Origin: Proteobacteria bacterium SG_bin9
GTDB lineage: Bacteria > Pseudomonadota > Alphaproteobacteria > Rhizobiales > Xanthobacteraceae
Direction of reading: 5' to 3'
NCBI GenBank assembly: GCA_002083525.1
Contig: LWDM01000012.1
Location: 7,694 to 71,693, forward strand
Length of the DNA stretch: 64,000 nt
Shown here: positions 53,662-61,505 of the stretch, piece after piece
How the letters are laid out: every line of letters starts with the position of its first letter
How positions within the stretch are numbered: the first letter of the stretch is position 1
Position numbers and translations under genes: made by a program
The notes under the pieces: model-generated
Seen by the model: only the letters and a program-made list of their open reading frames with translations
What the model was told of the DNA's origin: nothing
Database searches by the model: none

Positions 53662-55950
53662 GTGCGCAATTGGCTGCCATCGGAATGGATGAAGCGAATC
53701 CGGCACTTCCTGCTGGATGTCGACGCCCGCATCGATTCGACGCTGTTCTCGTCCGGCGCCGGCGCACGCGAGCTGTTCGAGCGCTACACCGCCTTCATGG
53801 ACCGCTTCCATGTCGGTCACTGGAAGCGCTGGGTTTTCATCGAACCGCTCTCCGAAGGCGCAACCATCGGTTCGGCCGGCCTCGTCCTGATGCTCGCGCT
53901 CGCCGTGCCGGCGTTTCGCGAAACCGCCGATGACGACTGGCTGAAGAAATCCGATCTCGCTGTCTCCTTCCTCGACCGCTACGGCAATCCGATCGGCAAT
54001 CGCGGCATCAAGCACAACGATGCGATTCCGCTCGAGGACTTTCCCGATCATCTGATCAAGGCGACGCTCGCGACCGAAGACCGCCGCTTCTACGATCACT
54101 TCGGCATCGACTTCGCCGGCACCGCGCGCGCGCTGATGACCAACGCGCAGGCCGGCGGCGTGCGTCAGGGCGGTTCGTCGATTTCGCAGCAGCTCGCAAA
54201 GAACCTCTTCCTCAACAACGAGCGCACCATCGAGCGCAAGGTGAAGGAAGCCTTCCTCGCCATCTGGCTCGAGACGCGTCTGACCAAGAGCGAGATTCTG
54301 AAGCTTTATCTCGACCGCGCCTACATGGGCGGCGGCACCTTCGGCGTCGACGGCGCCGCGCACTTCTACTTCAACAAATCCGCGCGCGACGTAAACCTTG
54401 CGGAATCGGCGATGCTCGCGGGCCTGTTCAAGGCGCCGACGCGTTACGCGCCGCACATCAACCTGCCAGCCGCGCGCGCCCGCGCCAACGTCGTGCTCGA
54501 CAACCTCGTCGATGCCGGCTTCATGACTGAGGGTCAGGTGTTCGGCGCGCGGCGCAATCCCGCCAACGCGGTTGACCGCCGCGACGAAAATTCGCCGAAC
54601 TACTATCTCGACTATGCCTTCGACGAGATGCGCAAGCTCGTCCTCACGTTCCCGAAGTCCTACACCGAGCGCGTGTTCGTCGTTCGCACCGCAATCGACA
54701 TGAACGTGCAGAAGGTCGCCGAGGAAACGGTCGAAAGCCAGCTGCGCCAGTTCGGCCGCGACTATCATGCGACGCAGGCGGCGGCCGTGCTCGCCGATCT
54801 CGACGGCGGCGTGCGCGCGATGGTCGGCGGCCGCGACTACGGCGCAAGCCAGTTCAACCGCGCGGTCGACGCCATGCGTCAGCCCGGTTCGTCGTTCAAA
54901 CCCTACGTCTACGCCACCGCGCTGATGAACGGCTTCAAGCCGGATTCGAAGGTGGTCGACGGCCCGGTCTGCCTTGGCAACTGGTGTCCGCAGAACTACG
55001 GCCGCTCCTACTCCGGCACGATGACGCTGACCACCGCGATCACCCGTTCGATCAACGTCATTCCAGTCAAGCTGTCGGTCGCAATCGGCATGATCCCCCG
55101 CAGCAACAACCAGTGGGAAGCCGCCAAGCGCGGCCGCGCCAAGATCGTCGAGACTGCGCGCAAGTTCGGCATCACCGCGCCGCTGATCGACACCCCGTCA
55201 TTGCCGATCGGTTCGGGCGAAGTGAATGTGCTCGAACATGCGGTCGCCTACGGCACTTTCCCCAACCGGGGCCGCTCGGTGAAGCCGCATGCGGTGCTTG
55301 AGGTGCGAACCGGCGCCGGCGAACTGGTCTGGCGCTGGGACCGCGACGGCAAGAAGCCGGTGCAAGCGATCCCCGCGAACGTCGCCGCTGACATGTCGGA
55401 GATGATGAGTCACGTCGTCACCGAGGGCACCGCCAAGCGCGCGCGTATGGACGGCATTCCGGCGGCCGGCAAGACCGGCACCACCAACGCCTTCCGCGAC
55501 GCGTGGTTCGCCGGCTTCACCGGAAACTTCACCGCCGCGGTCTGGTACGGCAACGACGATTATTCCTCGACCAACCGCATGACTGGCGGTTCGCTGCCGG
55601 CGCAGACGTGGCGCGAGATCATGGTCGCAGCGCATCAGGGCGTCGAGATCAAGGACATCCCGGGCGTCGGTCCGGCGGCGAAGACCGCGCCGGGTCAGGC
55701 CGTTGCCAACGCGTCGGCGAAGCCGAACAGCGGCGAGACCAAGTCCGGCGCACCGCCGGTGCTGACCAAGCGCGGCGCCGACATTCTGGTACGCGTCGAA
55801 AAGCTGATGGACGATGCCGGCAAGTCGAGCAAGGTTCTCTCAGGCGAACCGGAGAAGCCGTCGCGGCCGTCGTCATCGAGCAGCCTCCCCGCTTCGGGAA
55901 GTTTCGCAGCGGCCGCGCCTGTCGAACCCGCGACCGCGCGTAAAAATTGA
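53662..55950 (+). CDS. Class A penicillin-binding protein (PBP1A family)
   Basis: 762 residues. After an N-terminal cytosolic part and one helix (SAGLVLMLALAVPAF), the GT51 glycosyltransferase domain has the catalytic Glu in ATEDRRFYDHFGIDF, then RQGGSSISQQLAKNLFL and KVKEAFLAIWLE. The transpeptidase domain shows the SxxK Ser in QPGSSFKPYVYA, SIN in TRSINVIPVKLS and KTGTTNAFRDAWFAG. A low-complexity Ser/Pro tail follows. It polymerises and crosslinks peptidoglycan. GTG 53662 is taken as start; ATG 53689 is possible. DUF1214 and DUF1254 genes follow in the same direction. Confidence 0.94.
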   Translation: MRNWLPSEWMKRIRHFLLDVDARIDSTLFSSGAGARELFERYTAFMDRFHVGHWKRWVFIEPLSEGATIGSAGLVLMLALAVPAFRETADDDWLKKSDLAVSFLDRYGNPIGNRGIKHNDAIPLEDFPDHLIKATLATEDRRFYDHFGIDFAGTARALMTNAQAGGVRQGGSSISQQLAKNLFLNNERTIERKVKEAFLAIWLETRLTKSEILKLYLDRAYMGGGTFGVDGAAHFYFNKSARDVNLAESAMLAGLFKAPTRYAPHINLPAARARANVVLDNLVDAGFMTEGQVFGARRNPANAVDRRDENSPNYYLDYAFDEMRKLVLTFPKSYTERVFVVRTAIDMNVQKVAEETVESQLRQFGRDYHATQAAAVLADLDGGVRAMVGGRDYGASQFNRAVDAMRQPGSSFKPYVYATALMNGFKPDSKVVDGPVCLGNWCPQNYGRSYSGTMTLTTAITRSINVIPVKLSVAIGMIPRSNNQWEAAKRGRAKIVETARKFGITAPLIDTPSLPIGSGEVNVLEHAVAYGTFPNRGRSVKPHAVLEVRTGAGELVWRWDRDGKKPVQAIPANVAADMSEMMSHVVTEGTAKRARMDGIPAAGKTGTTNAFRDAWFAGFTGNFTAAVWYGNDDYSSTNRMTGGSLPAQTWREIMVAAHQGVEIKDIPGVGPAAKTAPGQAVANASAKPNSGETKSGAPPVLTKRGADILVRVEKLMDDAGKSSKVLSGEPEKPSRPSSSSSLPASGSFAAAAPVEPATARKN

Positions 55951-55974
55951 TGCACACATGATGGCGGCGGAATC

Positions 55975-56553
55975 GTGCGGCTGATTGTCGTCACCCTTGT
56001 CGTTCTGTTGCTCGCGACGTTGGTCGGTCTGGGACTGACCTGGACGACGGCGACGCGCGGCACCGACGTCGGCACTGTCACCATCGGCGCCTGGACCGCA
56101 CGCCCGCGCACCGGCACCAGCGACATCGATCCCTATTCCCGCGCCTCGATCGCGCGCAGCGGCGAACTGCCGGTCGGCAGCGGCGACGGCGTCACCTTCA
56201 TCGCATCCGCCGACGACAACAAGCGCGCGCTCGACGGCCGTTGCGATGTTGTGGTGAGTGGTGTGACGCCCGCCGCGCGCTTCTGGACCATGACGTTGTA
56301 CGACACGAAGGGCCGCCTCGTCGCCAATGCGCTGCAACGCTACGGTTTCACCAGCCAGGAGATCGTGCGCGGCTCGGACGGCAGTTTCGAGGTGCGCATC
56401 GCATCGCGTTCGCGCGCCGGCAACTGGCTGCCGACCGGCGGTCTTGATAAATACGTTCTGGCGCTGCGCCTCTACGATACGCCGGTCGGGGTCGCGACGC
56501 GTACGCAGAAGGACGCTCCGATGCCGTCGGTGACCACGGTGGGTTGCCCATGA
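55975..56553 (+). CDS. DUF1214 domain membrane-anchored protein
   Basis: 192 residues from GTG 55975, 24 bp after the PBP gene. An N-terminal helix (MRLIVVTLVVLLLATLVGLG) precedes the DUF1214 core: SDIDPYSRASIARSGELPVG, ARFWTMTLYDTKGRLVANAL, SFEVRIASRSRAGNWLPTG and KYVLALRLYDTPVGVA. Its function is unknown. In larger proteins DUF1214 follows DUF1254 in one chain; here the two are separate and in reverse order. The stop overlaps the next start (ATGA). Confidence 0.87.
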   Translation: MRLIVVTLVVLLLATLVGLGLTWTTATRGTDVGTVTIGAWTARPRTGTSDIDPYSRASIARSGELPVGSGDGVTFIASADDNKRALDGRCDVVVSGVTPAARFWTMTLYDTKGRLVANALQRYGFTSQEIVRGSDGSFEVRIASRSRAGNWLPTGGLDKYVLALRLYDTPVGVATRTQKDAPMPSVTTVGCP

Positions 56554-57122
56554 TCCGGATCGTTTTCGCGCTCGTGGCCGGTGTGGTGCTTGGTGTGATC
56601 GTGCATCTCGTCAGCGTGTTGGCGCTGCCGCGCATCGCCTCGCAGGATGCCTATGCGCGTCTCGAACCGCTGACCAAACTCAATGCCGTGACGCAACTGC
56701 CGTCCACCGACCCCGGCAACGCGCCGATGCCGTTCATGGACCCGGCGTTTGCGACGGCGATCTGCCGCTACGATTTGGCGGGCGGTTCGATCAAGCTGAC
56801 GGTGCCGGTCAGTCAGGCGTACACGTCGGTGACATTCTATACTCGCAACGAAGTCGCCTACTACGCGATCAACGATCGCTCCGCCGGCCGCCGCGTCATC
56901 GAACTCGATCTGATGACGCCGGAGCAGAAAGCCGAATTGCCGGAAGATGAGGAAATCACCGCGGCCGACCGGCTCATCATCGAGTCACCGACCCCGAAGG
57001 GGTTGATCGTGATGAAAGCGCTGGCGCCGGAGCCGAGCCTGATGTCGCAGGCGCAGGCCACCCTCCTCGCCGCGAACTGCCGGATTCAGACCGAGCCGGC
57101 GGCGCCACCGGCGAAGCGCTGA
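56550..57122 (+). CDS. DUF1254 domain membrane-anchored protein
   Basis: 190 residues from ATG 56550, translationally coupled to the DUF1214 gene by ATGA. An N-terminal helix (MIRIVFALVAGVVLGVIVHL) leads to the core: ASQDAYARLEPLTKLNAV, MPFMDPAFATAICRYDLAGG, SIKLTVPVSQAYTSVTFYTR and AADRLIIESPTPKGLIVMKA. Both halves have the same topology, so they probably form a periplasm-facing complex. Function unknown. Confidence 0.85.
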   Translation: MIRIVFALVAGVVLGVIVHLVSVLALPRIASQDAYARLEPLTKLNAVTQLPSTDPGNAPMPFMDPAFATAICRYDLAGGSIKLTVPVSQAYTSVTFYTRNEVAYYAINDRSAGRRVIELDLMTPEQKAELPEDEEITAADRLIIESPTPKGLIVMKALAPEPSLMSQAQATLLAANCRIQTEPAAPPAKR

Positions 57123-57124
57123 CG

Positions 57125-57907
57125 CTAACCCTTGCTGACAACGGCAGGCTCCGCATCGGAAAGCGGCACACCGACGCCACGGCGCTTGAGACGCGAAGCG
57201 AGCTCGGCAATCAACCGGTCCGCATCCGCGGCCATGTTGTCGGGCGTTTGCAGCACCAGCCGCTGCAACGCCCACTGATACAGCGCGACGCGCTGCTCGA
57301 GTGCAATCTCGGCCCACTGCACGATCGCTGCATTCTCTTTCATTCGCGCCAGCGCATCGTCCCTTTCTCGCGGCGTCATTCCCGACACCAGCTTGAAGGC
57401 TTCGTGGCGCTTCTTGTCGAGATCGCTGACGCGCGCTGCGGTGATGAAGAACGGCTCGAACCGCGTGAGATCGTTGCGCACGTCGTCCATCAGCACGTTG
57501 TAGCGCGACATGTGCGAACGATGCGGCTCGTCGATCAGCAGCCGTCCGTAGCCGGTGCGGTCGAACGCCACCTGCTGCCGCCAGGGCGCGGGGCTCGGCT
57601 GATAATCACCGAACACGCTTTTCCAGGCCGGACGCGAGCGCGGCGGTTCGATGAAGAAATAGGCTTGATCGCGGAGCTGCCGCTCAAGCTCGGTCAGCTG
57701 GAATTGCGACGGCGCAAGCCCGCGGCTTGCATTGGCCTCCGCACCGAGCCAGCGGTGCATATCGTCGCTTTTGGCTGAATCGCGGGTGCGGCCGAAATCG
57801 CCGCTGGCGCAGCCGCCGAGTGTCGCGGCGGCGATGGTGATCGCAATCGTGAAGAGCGATCTGAAACGCCGAGGCCTCGCTGGGCGCGGCGCGCTCAGGG
57901 CCGGCAT
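57125..57907 (-). CDS. Putative lipoprotein of unknown function
   Basis: 260 residues with a lipoprotein-type signal (LFTIAITIAAATLGGCASG; lipobox LGGC). The mature protein is helical and charged, with MHRWLGAEANASRGLAPSQF, LRDQAYFFIEPPRSRPAWK, TRFEPFFITAARVSDLDKKR and LYQWALQRLVLQTPDNMAAD. It is probably anchored in the outer membrane facing the periplasm. No named domain is recognised. It is convergent with the DUF1254 gene, 2 bp apart. Confidence 0.72.
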   Translation of the reverse strand: MPALSAPRPARPRRFRSLFTIAITIAAATLGGCASGDFGRTRDSAKSDDMHRWLGAEANASRGLAPSQFQLTELERQLRDQAYFFIEPPRSRPAWKSVFGDYQPSPAPWRQQVAFDRTGYGRLLIDEPHRSHMSRYNVLMDDVRNDLTRFEPFFITAARVSDLDKKRHEAFKLVSGMTPRERDDALARMKENAAIVQWAEIALEQRVALYQWALQRLVLQTPDNMAADADRLIAELASRLKRRGVGVPLSDAEPAVVSKG

Positions 57908-57924
57908 TTCCGAAAAACTCCGTC

Positions 57925-58128
57925 TCAGGTACGGGCGCGGCGGCGGCGACGTCCGCCCGGCGTGGTGCCCTGCTCGGGACCATTGCCTGTCGGTTCGTCG
58001 ATCAAACGCTCGACACGGATCACTGGCAGAATAAGCAGCGTCCCGAGCCCCTCGCGCGGCATGCTGTCAAACTCCGACCCCAAACGGCGCGATGCCGAAC
58101 TGGCCGGAAAATCGATGACTGTGCCCAT
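57925..58128 (-). CDS. Small conserved hypothetical protein
   Basis: 67 residues, MGTVIDFPASSASRRLGSEF onward, with GTLLILPVIRVERLIDEPTG and a highly basic end (GGRRRRRART). No membrane helix. A perfect CtrA-type box lies 62 bp upstream of the start, so cell-cycle control is plausible. The 17-bp gap to the lipoprotein gene suggests co-transcription. Function unknown. Confidence 0.65.
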   Translation of the reverse strand: MGTVIDFPASSASRRLGSEFDSMPREGLGTLLILPVIRVERLIDEPTGNGPEQGTTPGGRRRRRART

Positions 58129-58437
58129 GGCAGTCTCTCCTCGCCGATCACAATTGATCGGCGCAGTCTTTATTTGAGACCCGTCATGGTTAATGGGCTG
58201 TTAAGGCGAAAAGCTCGGCCGCCGCAATAGTTAGAGGTGGTCGGTATTGATCCGGGCCAAATCGCCCGGACCGCACTTTCGCTCGGACATTCCGGGCATG
58301 AGCCAGCGACGGCGGCGCGATTATTCCCCGTGATGTTGTATTCGGATCACACCAGACGCTGTGAACTTGTCCCATAATACCTCCAATGGCATCCGGAAAT
58401 ACCTCGTTCTCGTAAGTTTGTTTTCTCGGGGGTTGTC
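58129..58437. other. 309-bp divergent intergenic region before the porin gene
   Basis: Holds the CtrA box at 58190-58204 and the unmapped promoter of the porin gene. I see no coding frame with start and ribosome site. Palindromic AT-rich bits occur near 58140-58160 (GATCACAATTGATCG). Confidence 0.5.
58190..58204. promoter_or_regulatory. CtrA-type box TTAA-N7-TTAA
   Basis: TTAA 58190-58193 and TTAA 58201-58204 with exactly seven bases between. It is 62 bp upstream of the minus-strand small protein and 234 bp upstream of the porin gene on plus. Confidence 0.6.
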
Positions 58438-59295
58438 ATGAGCAAGATTTTTATCGGGGCATTGGGATTCGCTCTGCTGGCTGCACCGGCAATGGCCGCA
58501 GATTTGCCAGCCCGCATGCCGGTCAAGGCGCCGCCGCCAGTACCAGTGTACAGCTGGACCGGTTTCTACATTGGCGGCAACGTTGGTCACAGCTGGGGCC
58601 GCGCCAACGACAGTGCAGGCGCCGGGTCCATCGTGACCAACGTCTTCAGAACGGCATCGGGTCCGGCCGATCCGACTGCCGTCATCACGACAACTCCGCT
58701 GGCTTTTCCGGGCCGTCGCATCAACGTCGATGGCATCATCGGCGGCGGACAAATCGGCTACAATTGGCAGATCAGCGCTTGGGTTTGGGGTCTTGAGAGC
58801 GATTTTCAGGGCAGCGGGCAACGAGGATCGCAGCTGAGTTGCGTCACCGCGGGTTGTCCTGCCGGCTCGTTGTTCGTGAACGAGTCTATCAAACTTGAAT
58901 GGTTTGGAACGACGCGCGCTAGAGCAGGCTATCTGGTCACACCGGAACTGCTGCTCTACGCCACCGGCGGTGCGGCCTACGGCGAACTTAAGTCAAACGC
59001 AACAGCCGGAATTATTGGCGGTGCAGCTCTTGTCGGATCTGCCAGCTCAACACGCGTGGGCTGGACCGCAGGCGCCGGCGGCGAGTGGGCGTTCGACCGA
59101 AAATGGTCGTTGAAACTCGAATACCTCTACATTGATCTTGGCCGATTCAACGGCGTCGCGGGCGCGAGCACCACGACCACAGTTGCGAACGTACCCCTTC
59201 AAGGGTTCAGCACGCAAACCACGGTCAATTTTCCCGGCGTGAGGTCGAAGTTCACGGATCATATTCTTCGTGCGGGTGTGAATTATCGCTTCTGA
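58438..59295 (+). CDS. Outer-membrane beta-barrel porin-like protein (Omp25/31 type)
   Basis: 285 residues with a signal peptide (IGALGFALLAAPAMAADLPA). The mature N terminus APPPVPVYSWTGFYIGGNVG, then AWVWGLESDFQGSGQRGS, RARAGYLVTPELLLYATGGA and WSLKLEYLYIDLG with the final aromatic DHILRAGVNYRF, are the marks of the rhizobial Omp25/Omp31-type eight-stranded barrel. Two cysteines (SCVTAGCP) are in one extracellular loop. A strong terminator follows 23 bp after the stop. Confidence 0.92.
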   Translation: MSKIFIGALGFALLAAPAMAADLPARMPVKAPPPVPVYSWTGFYIGGNVGHSWGRANDSAGAGSIVTNVFRTASGPADPTAVITTTPLAFPGRRINVDGIIGGGQIGYNWQISAWVWGLESDFQGSGQRGSQLSCVTAGCPAGSLFVNESIKLEWFGTTRARAGYLVTPELLLYATGGAAYGELKSNATAGIIGGAALVGSASSTRVGWTAGAGGEWAFDRKWSLKLEYLYIDLGRFNGVAGASTTTTVANVPLQGFSTQTTVNFPGVRSKFTDHILRAGVNYRF

Positions 59296-59318
59296 TATCC
59301 TCCATCCTGCCAAGTTGG

Positions 59319-59349
59319 AAAGGACCGGCTGAACTGCCGGTCCTTTTTT
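59319..59349 (+). terminator. Rho-independent terminator after the porin gene
   Basis: An 11-bp stem (59319-59329 with 59336-59346), 6-nt loop, and a T-run (59344-59349) on the plus strand. Confidence 0.92.
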
Positions 59350-59388
59350 ATGCGTGCGAATTGAGAGACCGTTTACCCGGTGTTTTCC

Positions 59389-59403
59389 TTAACGGACCCT
59401 TAA
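59389..59403. promoter_or_regulatory. CtrA-type box TTAA-N7-TTAA
   Basis: TTAA 59389-59392 and TTAA 59400-59403 with a seven-base spacer, 50 bp upstream of the DUF2336 start at 59454. The position fits a promoter-overlapping site. Confidence 0.65.
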
Positions 59404-59453
59404 GTCACTCTCGCTAGCATCGGGGCGGACCTCGACCTCGTTGCGTATGTGGC

Positions 59454-60404
59454 ATGACCAAGGATTCGCTGTTTCCAGGCTTTGATGGATTGATGACGCT
59501 CTCACGCCGTGAGGGTGTCGATATCCGGCCGACTTTGCTGCGCGTGCTGACCGACCTTTACGTGCAGGCCGGATCGCATACCAAGGACGAAGAAAGCCAA
59601 TTCGTCGAACTTACCTCGCGCCTGATCGACGAGGTCGACGACGCCACCCGTGCCGCCGTGCGCGCGCGGCTTGCGATCTACCAGTACACGCCCGAACCAA
59701 TTCGCGAGAAGCTGAACCTGTCGACCGTGACGCGCGCTCCGCTTGCGCCTCAGTCTACGCCGATGGCTGCACCAGTTGCCACGCCCATCACCGCGGCCCC
59801 CGAAACCCCCGCTCCGTTCATTTCGCCCGACGTCAGCGATACCGCCTCGCTGCACGAGAGATTTTTCACCGCAGGCTCGCGCGAGCGCATCGCGATCCTC
59901 AACGGCTTGGCCGACTCTTCGCTCAAGCAGGCCGGACGCACCGACGCAAAGCGGCGTCAGCGTTCGATCGAAACGCTCGAGATGGCCGCCTTCGCTGTCG
60001 ATGCCGAAAACTTCACCCGCGAGGTTGGCGACGCCCTGCTGCTGCCGCAACAGCTCGCCGAACGTATCGTCGGCGATGCCGGCGGCGAGCCGCTTGCGGT
60101 CGCCATGAAGGCGCTCGGCATGCCGAGCGAGAGCTATCAGCGCGTCCTATTGTTCCTCGATCCGCAGGTCGGATCGTCGGTCGTGGCGGTGTTCACGCTG
60201 GCACGTCTGTACGACCGGATCAGCGAACAGTCGGCGCTGACCATGCTCGGGGTCTGGCGCAATGCCTCGGCCGCGATGACGCGGGCCCGCTTCCGCCCGT
60301 CACTGCACGACGACGAGCGCCAGCGCGCACGTCCGGCGTTCGGCCAGGTCCGCCCGGCGCAGCCGCGCAGCATCCAGTCGGACAAGAGCTCCGTCCGCCG
60401 CTAG
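59454..60404 (+). CDS. DUF2336-like protein
   Basis: 316 residues. The N-terminal 85 residues and the central part consist of helical repeats typical of DUF2336: IRPTLLRVLTDLYVQAGSHT, EESQFVELTSRLIDEVDDAT and VRARLAIYQYTPEPIREKL. A Pro/Ala linker (~100-130) precedes a second helical region with ERIAILNGLADSSLKQAGR and REVGDALLLPQQLAERIVGD. Cytoplasmic; function unknown. A perfect CtrA box lies just before it. Its end overlaps the convergent DUF1491 gene by 4 bp. Confidence 0.78.
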   Translation: MTKDSLFPGFDGLMTLSRREGVDIRPTLLRVLTDLYVQAGSHTKDEESQFVELTSRLIDEVDDATRAAVRARLAIYQYTPEPIREKLNLSTVTRAPLAPQSTPMAAPVATPITAAPETPAPFISPDVSDTASLHERFFTAGSRERIAILNGLADSSLKQAGRTDAKRRQRSIETLEMAAFAVDAENFTREVGDALLLPQQLAERIVGDAGGEPLAVAMKALGMPSESYQRVLLFLDPQVGSSVVAVFTLARLYDRISEQSALTMLGVWRNASAAMTRARFRPSLHDDERQRARPAFGQVRPAQPRSIQSDKSSVRR

Positions 60405-60751
60405 CGGCTCTCGCCTGCTATATCCAGAAAGTGCCGGCCCTGCCGATCCTCGATCTCGACGATCCATGCGTCGGGATCGAACCTGATCTCCTTGGTCAGG
60501 CGTTCCTCGATCGACGGCTCGGCCACCGGCTCCCGCGTTGTCGGTACGAACACGCGATCGAGCGGCCGGCTCTCGTCGTACTCGCTTTGCGGCGCAGGCG
60601 CGTACAGCGTCGCCGTCCCATCCATCCGGCTAACCTTGACGAACACCGCGCCCGCCTCTTCCGCGCCGCGCCGGCGCACGGCGCCGAATGCGCCCTCGAT
60701 TTCACAGCGGCGCAGATACGCGGCGACCCAGATGCTCGATTTCAGACGCAT
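60401..60751 (-). CDS. DUF1491 family protein
   Basis: 116 residues from ATG 60751, MRLKSSIWVAAYLRRCEIEG onward, with AFGAVRRRGAEEAGAVFVKV, LYAPAPQSEY, EERLTKEIRFDPDAWIVEIE and the closing RHFLDIAGESR. These are the conserved blocks of the alphaproteobacterial DUF1491 family. Function unknown. It is 73 bp downstream of the peptidoglycan-binding gene. The longer open frame upstream is not supported. Confidence 0.88.
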   Translation of the reverse strand: MRLKSSIWVAAYLRRCEIEGAFGAVRRRGAEEAGAVFVKVSRMDGTATLYAPAPQSEYDESRPLDRVFVPTTREPVAEPSIEERLTKEIRFDPDAWIVEIEDRQGRHFLDIAGESR

Positions 60752-60824
60752 GAGATGGCGGCGGCTCCGGTGAGTGACCGGACCTGCTCTATGGCATGAC
60801 GCCGAAAAGGGAAAGGCTTGGTGC

Positions 60825-61505
60825 TTACTCGATCGGCCGGCCGGTGACGGCGGCGAGTTCACGAACCATCCGGTCCGAGACTTGGCCGGTGACGGGGAGC
60901 TTGCGCTCCTTCTCGAACTTCGAAATCGCGGCCTGGGTGTCCGTGCCGGCAACGCCCGTCGGCTTGAGCTGGCCGTAGCCGAATTCGGTCAGAGCCCGCT
61001 GAACGGCCGCCACACGGCGCTGTGAGGCCGCCGGATCGGTCTTGCTCGCCGCCGGGATCGGCGCGGGCGGACGCATCACGGGAGCAGCTGAAGCGGTAGG
61101 CGCGGACGACGGCGCCGTGGTTCTCGCAACGAGCTGGCCCATCGGGTCGCTGGCGCGCGGCTCAGGTTGAGATTGCGGCTTTGCTTCGACGGCACGCACC
61201 TCGGCCGGCTTCACATCGGCCTCAATCGGACGTGCCTTCGGCAGTGGATTGACCGGCGCGGCTGCGACAGGCGTCGGAAACGCGACAGGCACAGCGCGGC
61301 CGAACATGGGCGACGGATGCCGTCCTGCCTGCATAAACAGCGCATTGCCGAGGATCGCTGCGACCATCGCCGCCGCAACCAGAATCGCCAGCGCATCCTT
61401 CGGATTGTTCAGGAGCGGCCGGATCAGGAACGACATCACGCCCCTGCTCTCCTCATCCTCGAACCGGTTGCGGGCCGCTTCAGCTTTGGCTTTGGCCTTA
61501 GGCAC
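60825..61505 (-). CDS. Membrane-anchored peptidoglycan-binding domain protein
   Basis: 226 residues from GTG 61505 (GAGGAAAC upstream). A charged cytosolic N terminus is followed by one helix (ALAILVAAAMVAAILGNALF), a Pro/Ala-rich spacer and a C-terminal PGBD type 1 domain: RRVAAVQRALTEFGYGQLKP, AGTDTQAAISKFEKERKLPV and TGQVSDRMVRELAAV. It would tether the inner membrane to the cell wall. Its start overlaps the DivJ-like kinase stop by 8 bp, so translation is coupled to a polarity kinase gene. Confidence 0.85.
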   Translation of the reverse strand: MPKAKAKAEAARNRFEDEESRGVMSFLIRPLLNNPKDALAILVAAAMVAAILGNALFMQAGRHPSPMFGRAVPVAFPTPVAAAPVNPLPKARPIEADVKPAEVRAVEAKPQSQPEPRASDPMGQLVARTTAPSSAPTASAAPVMRPPAPIPAASKTDPAASQRRVAAVQRALTEFGYGQLKPTGVAGTDTQAAISKFEKERKLPVTGQVSDRMVRELAAVTGRPIE

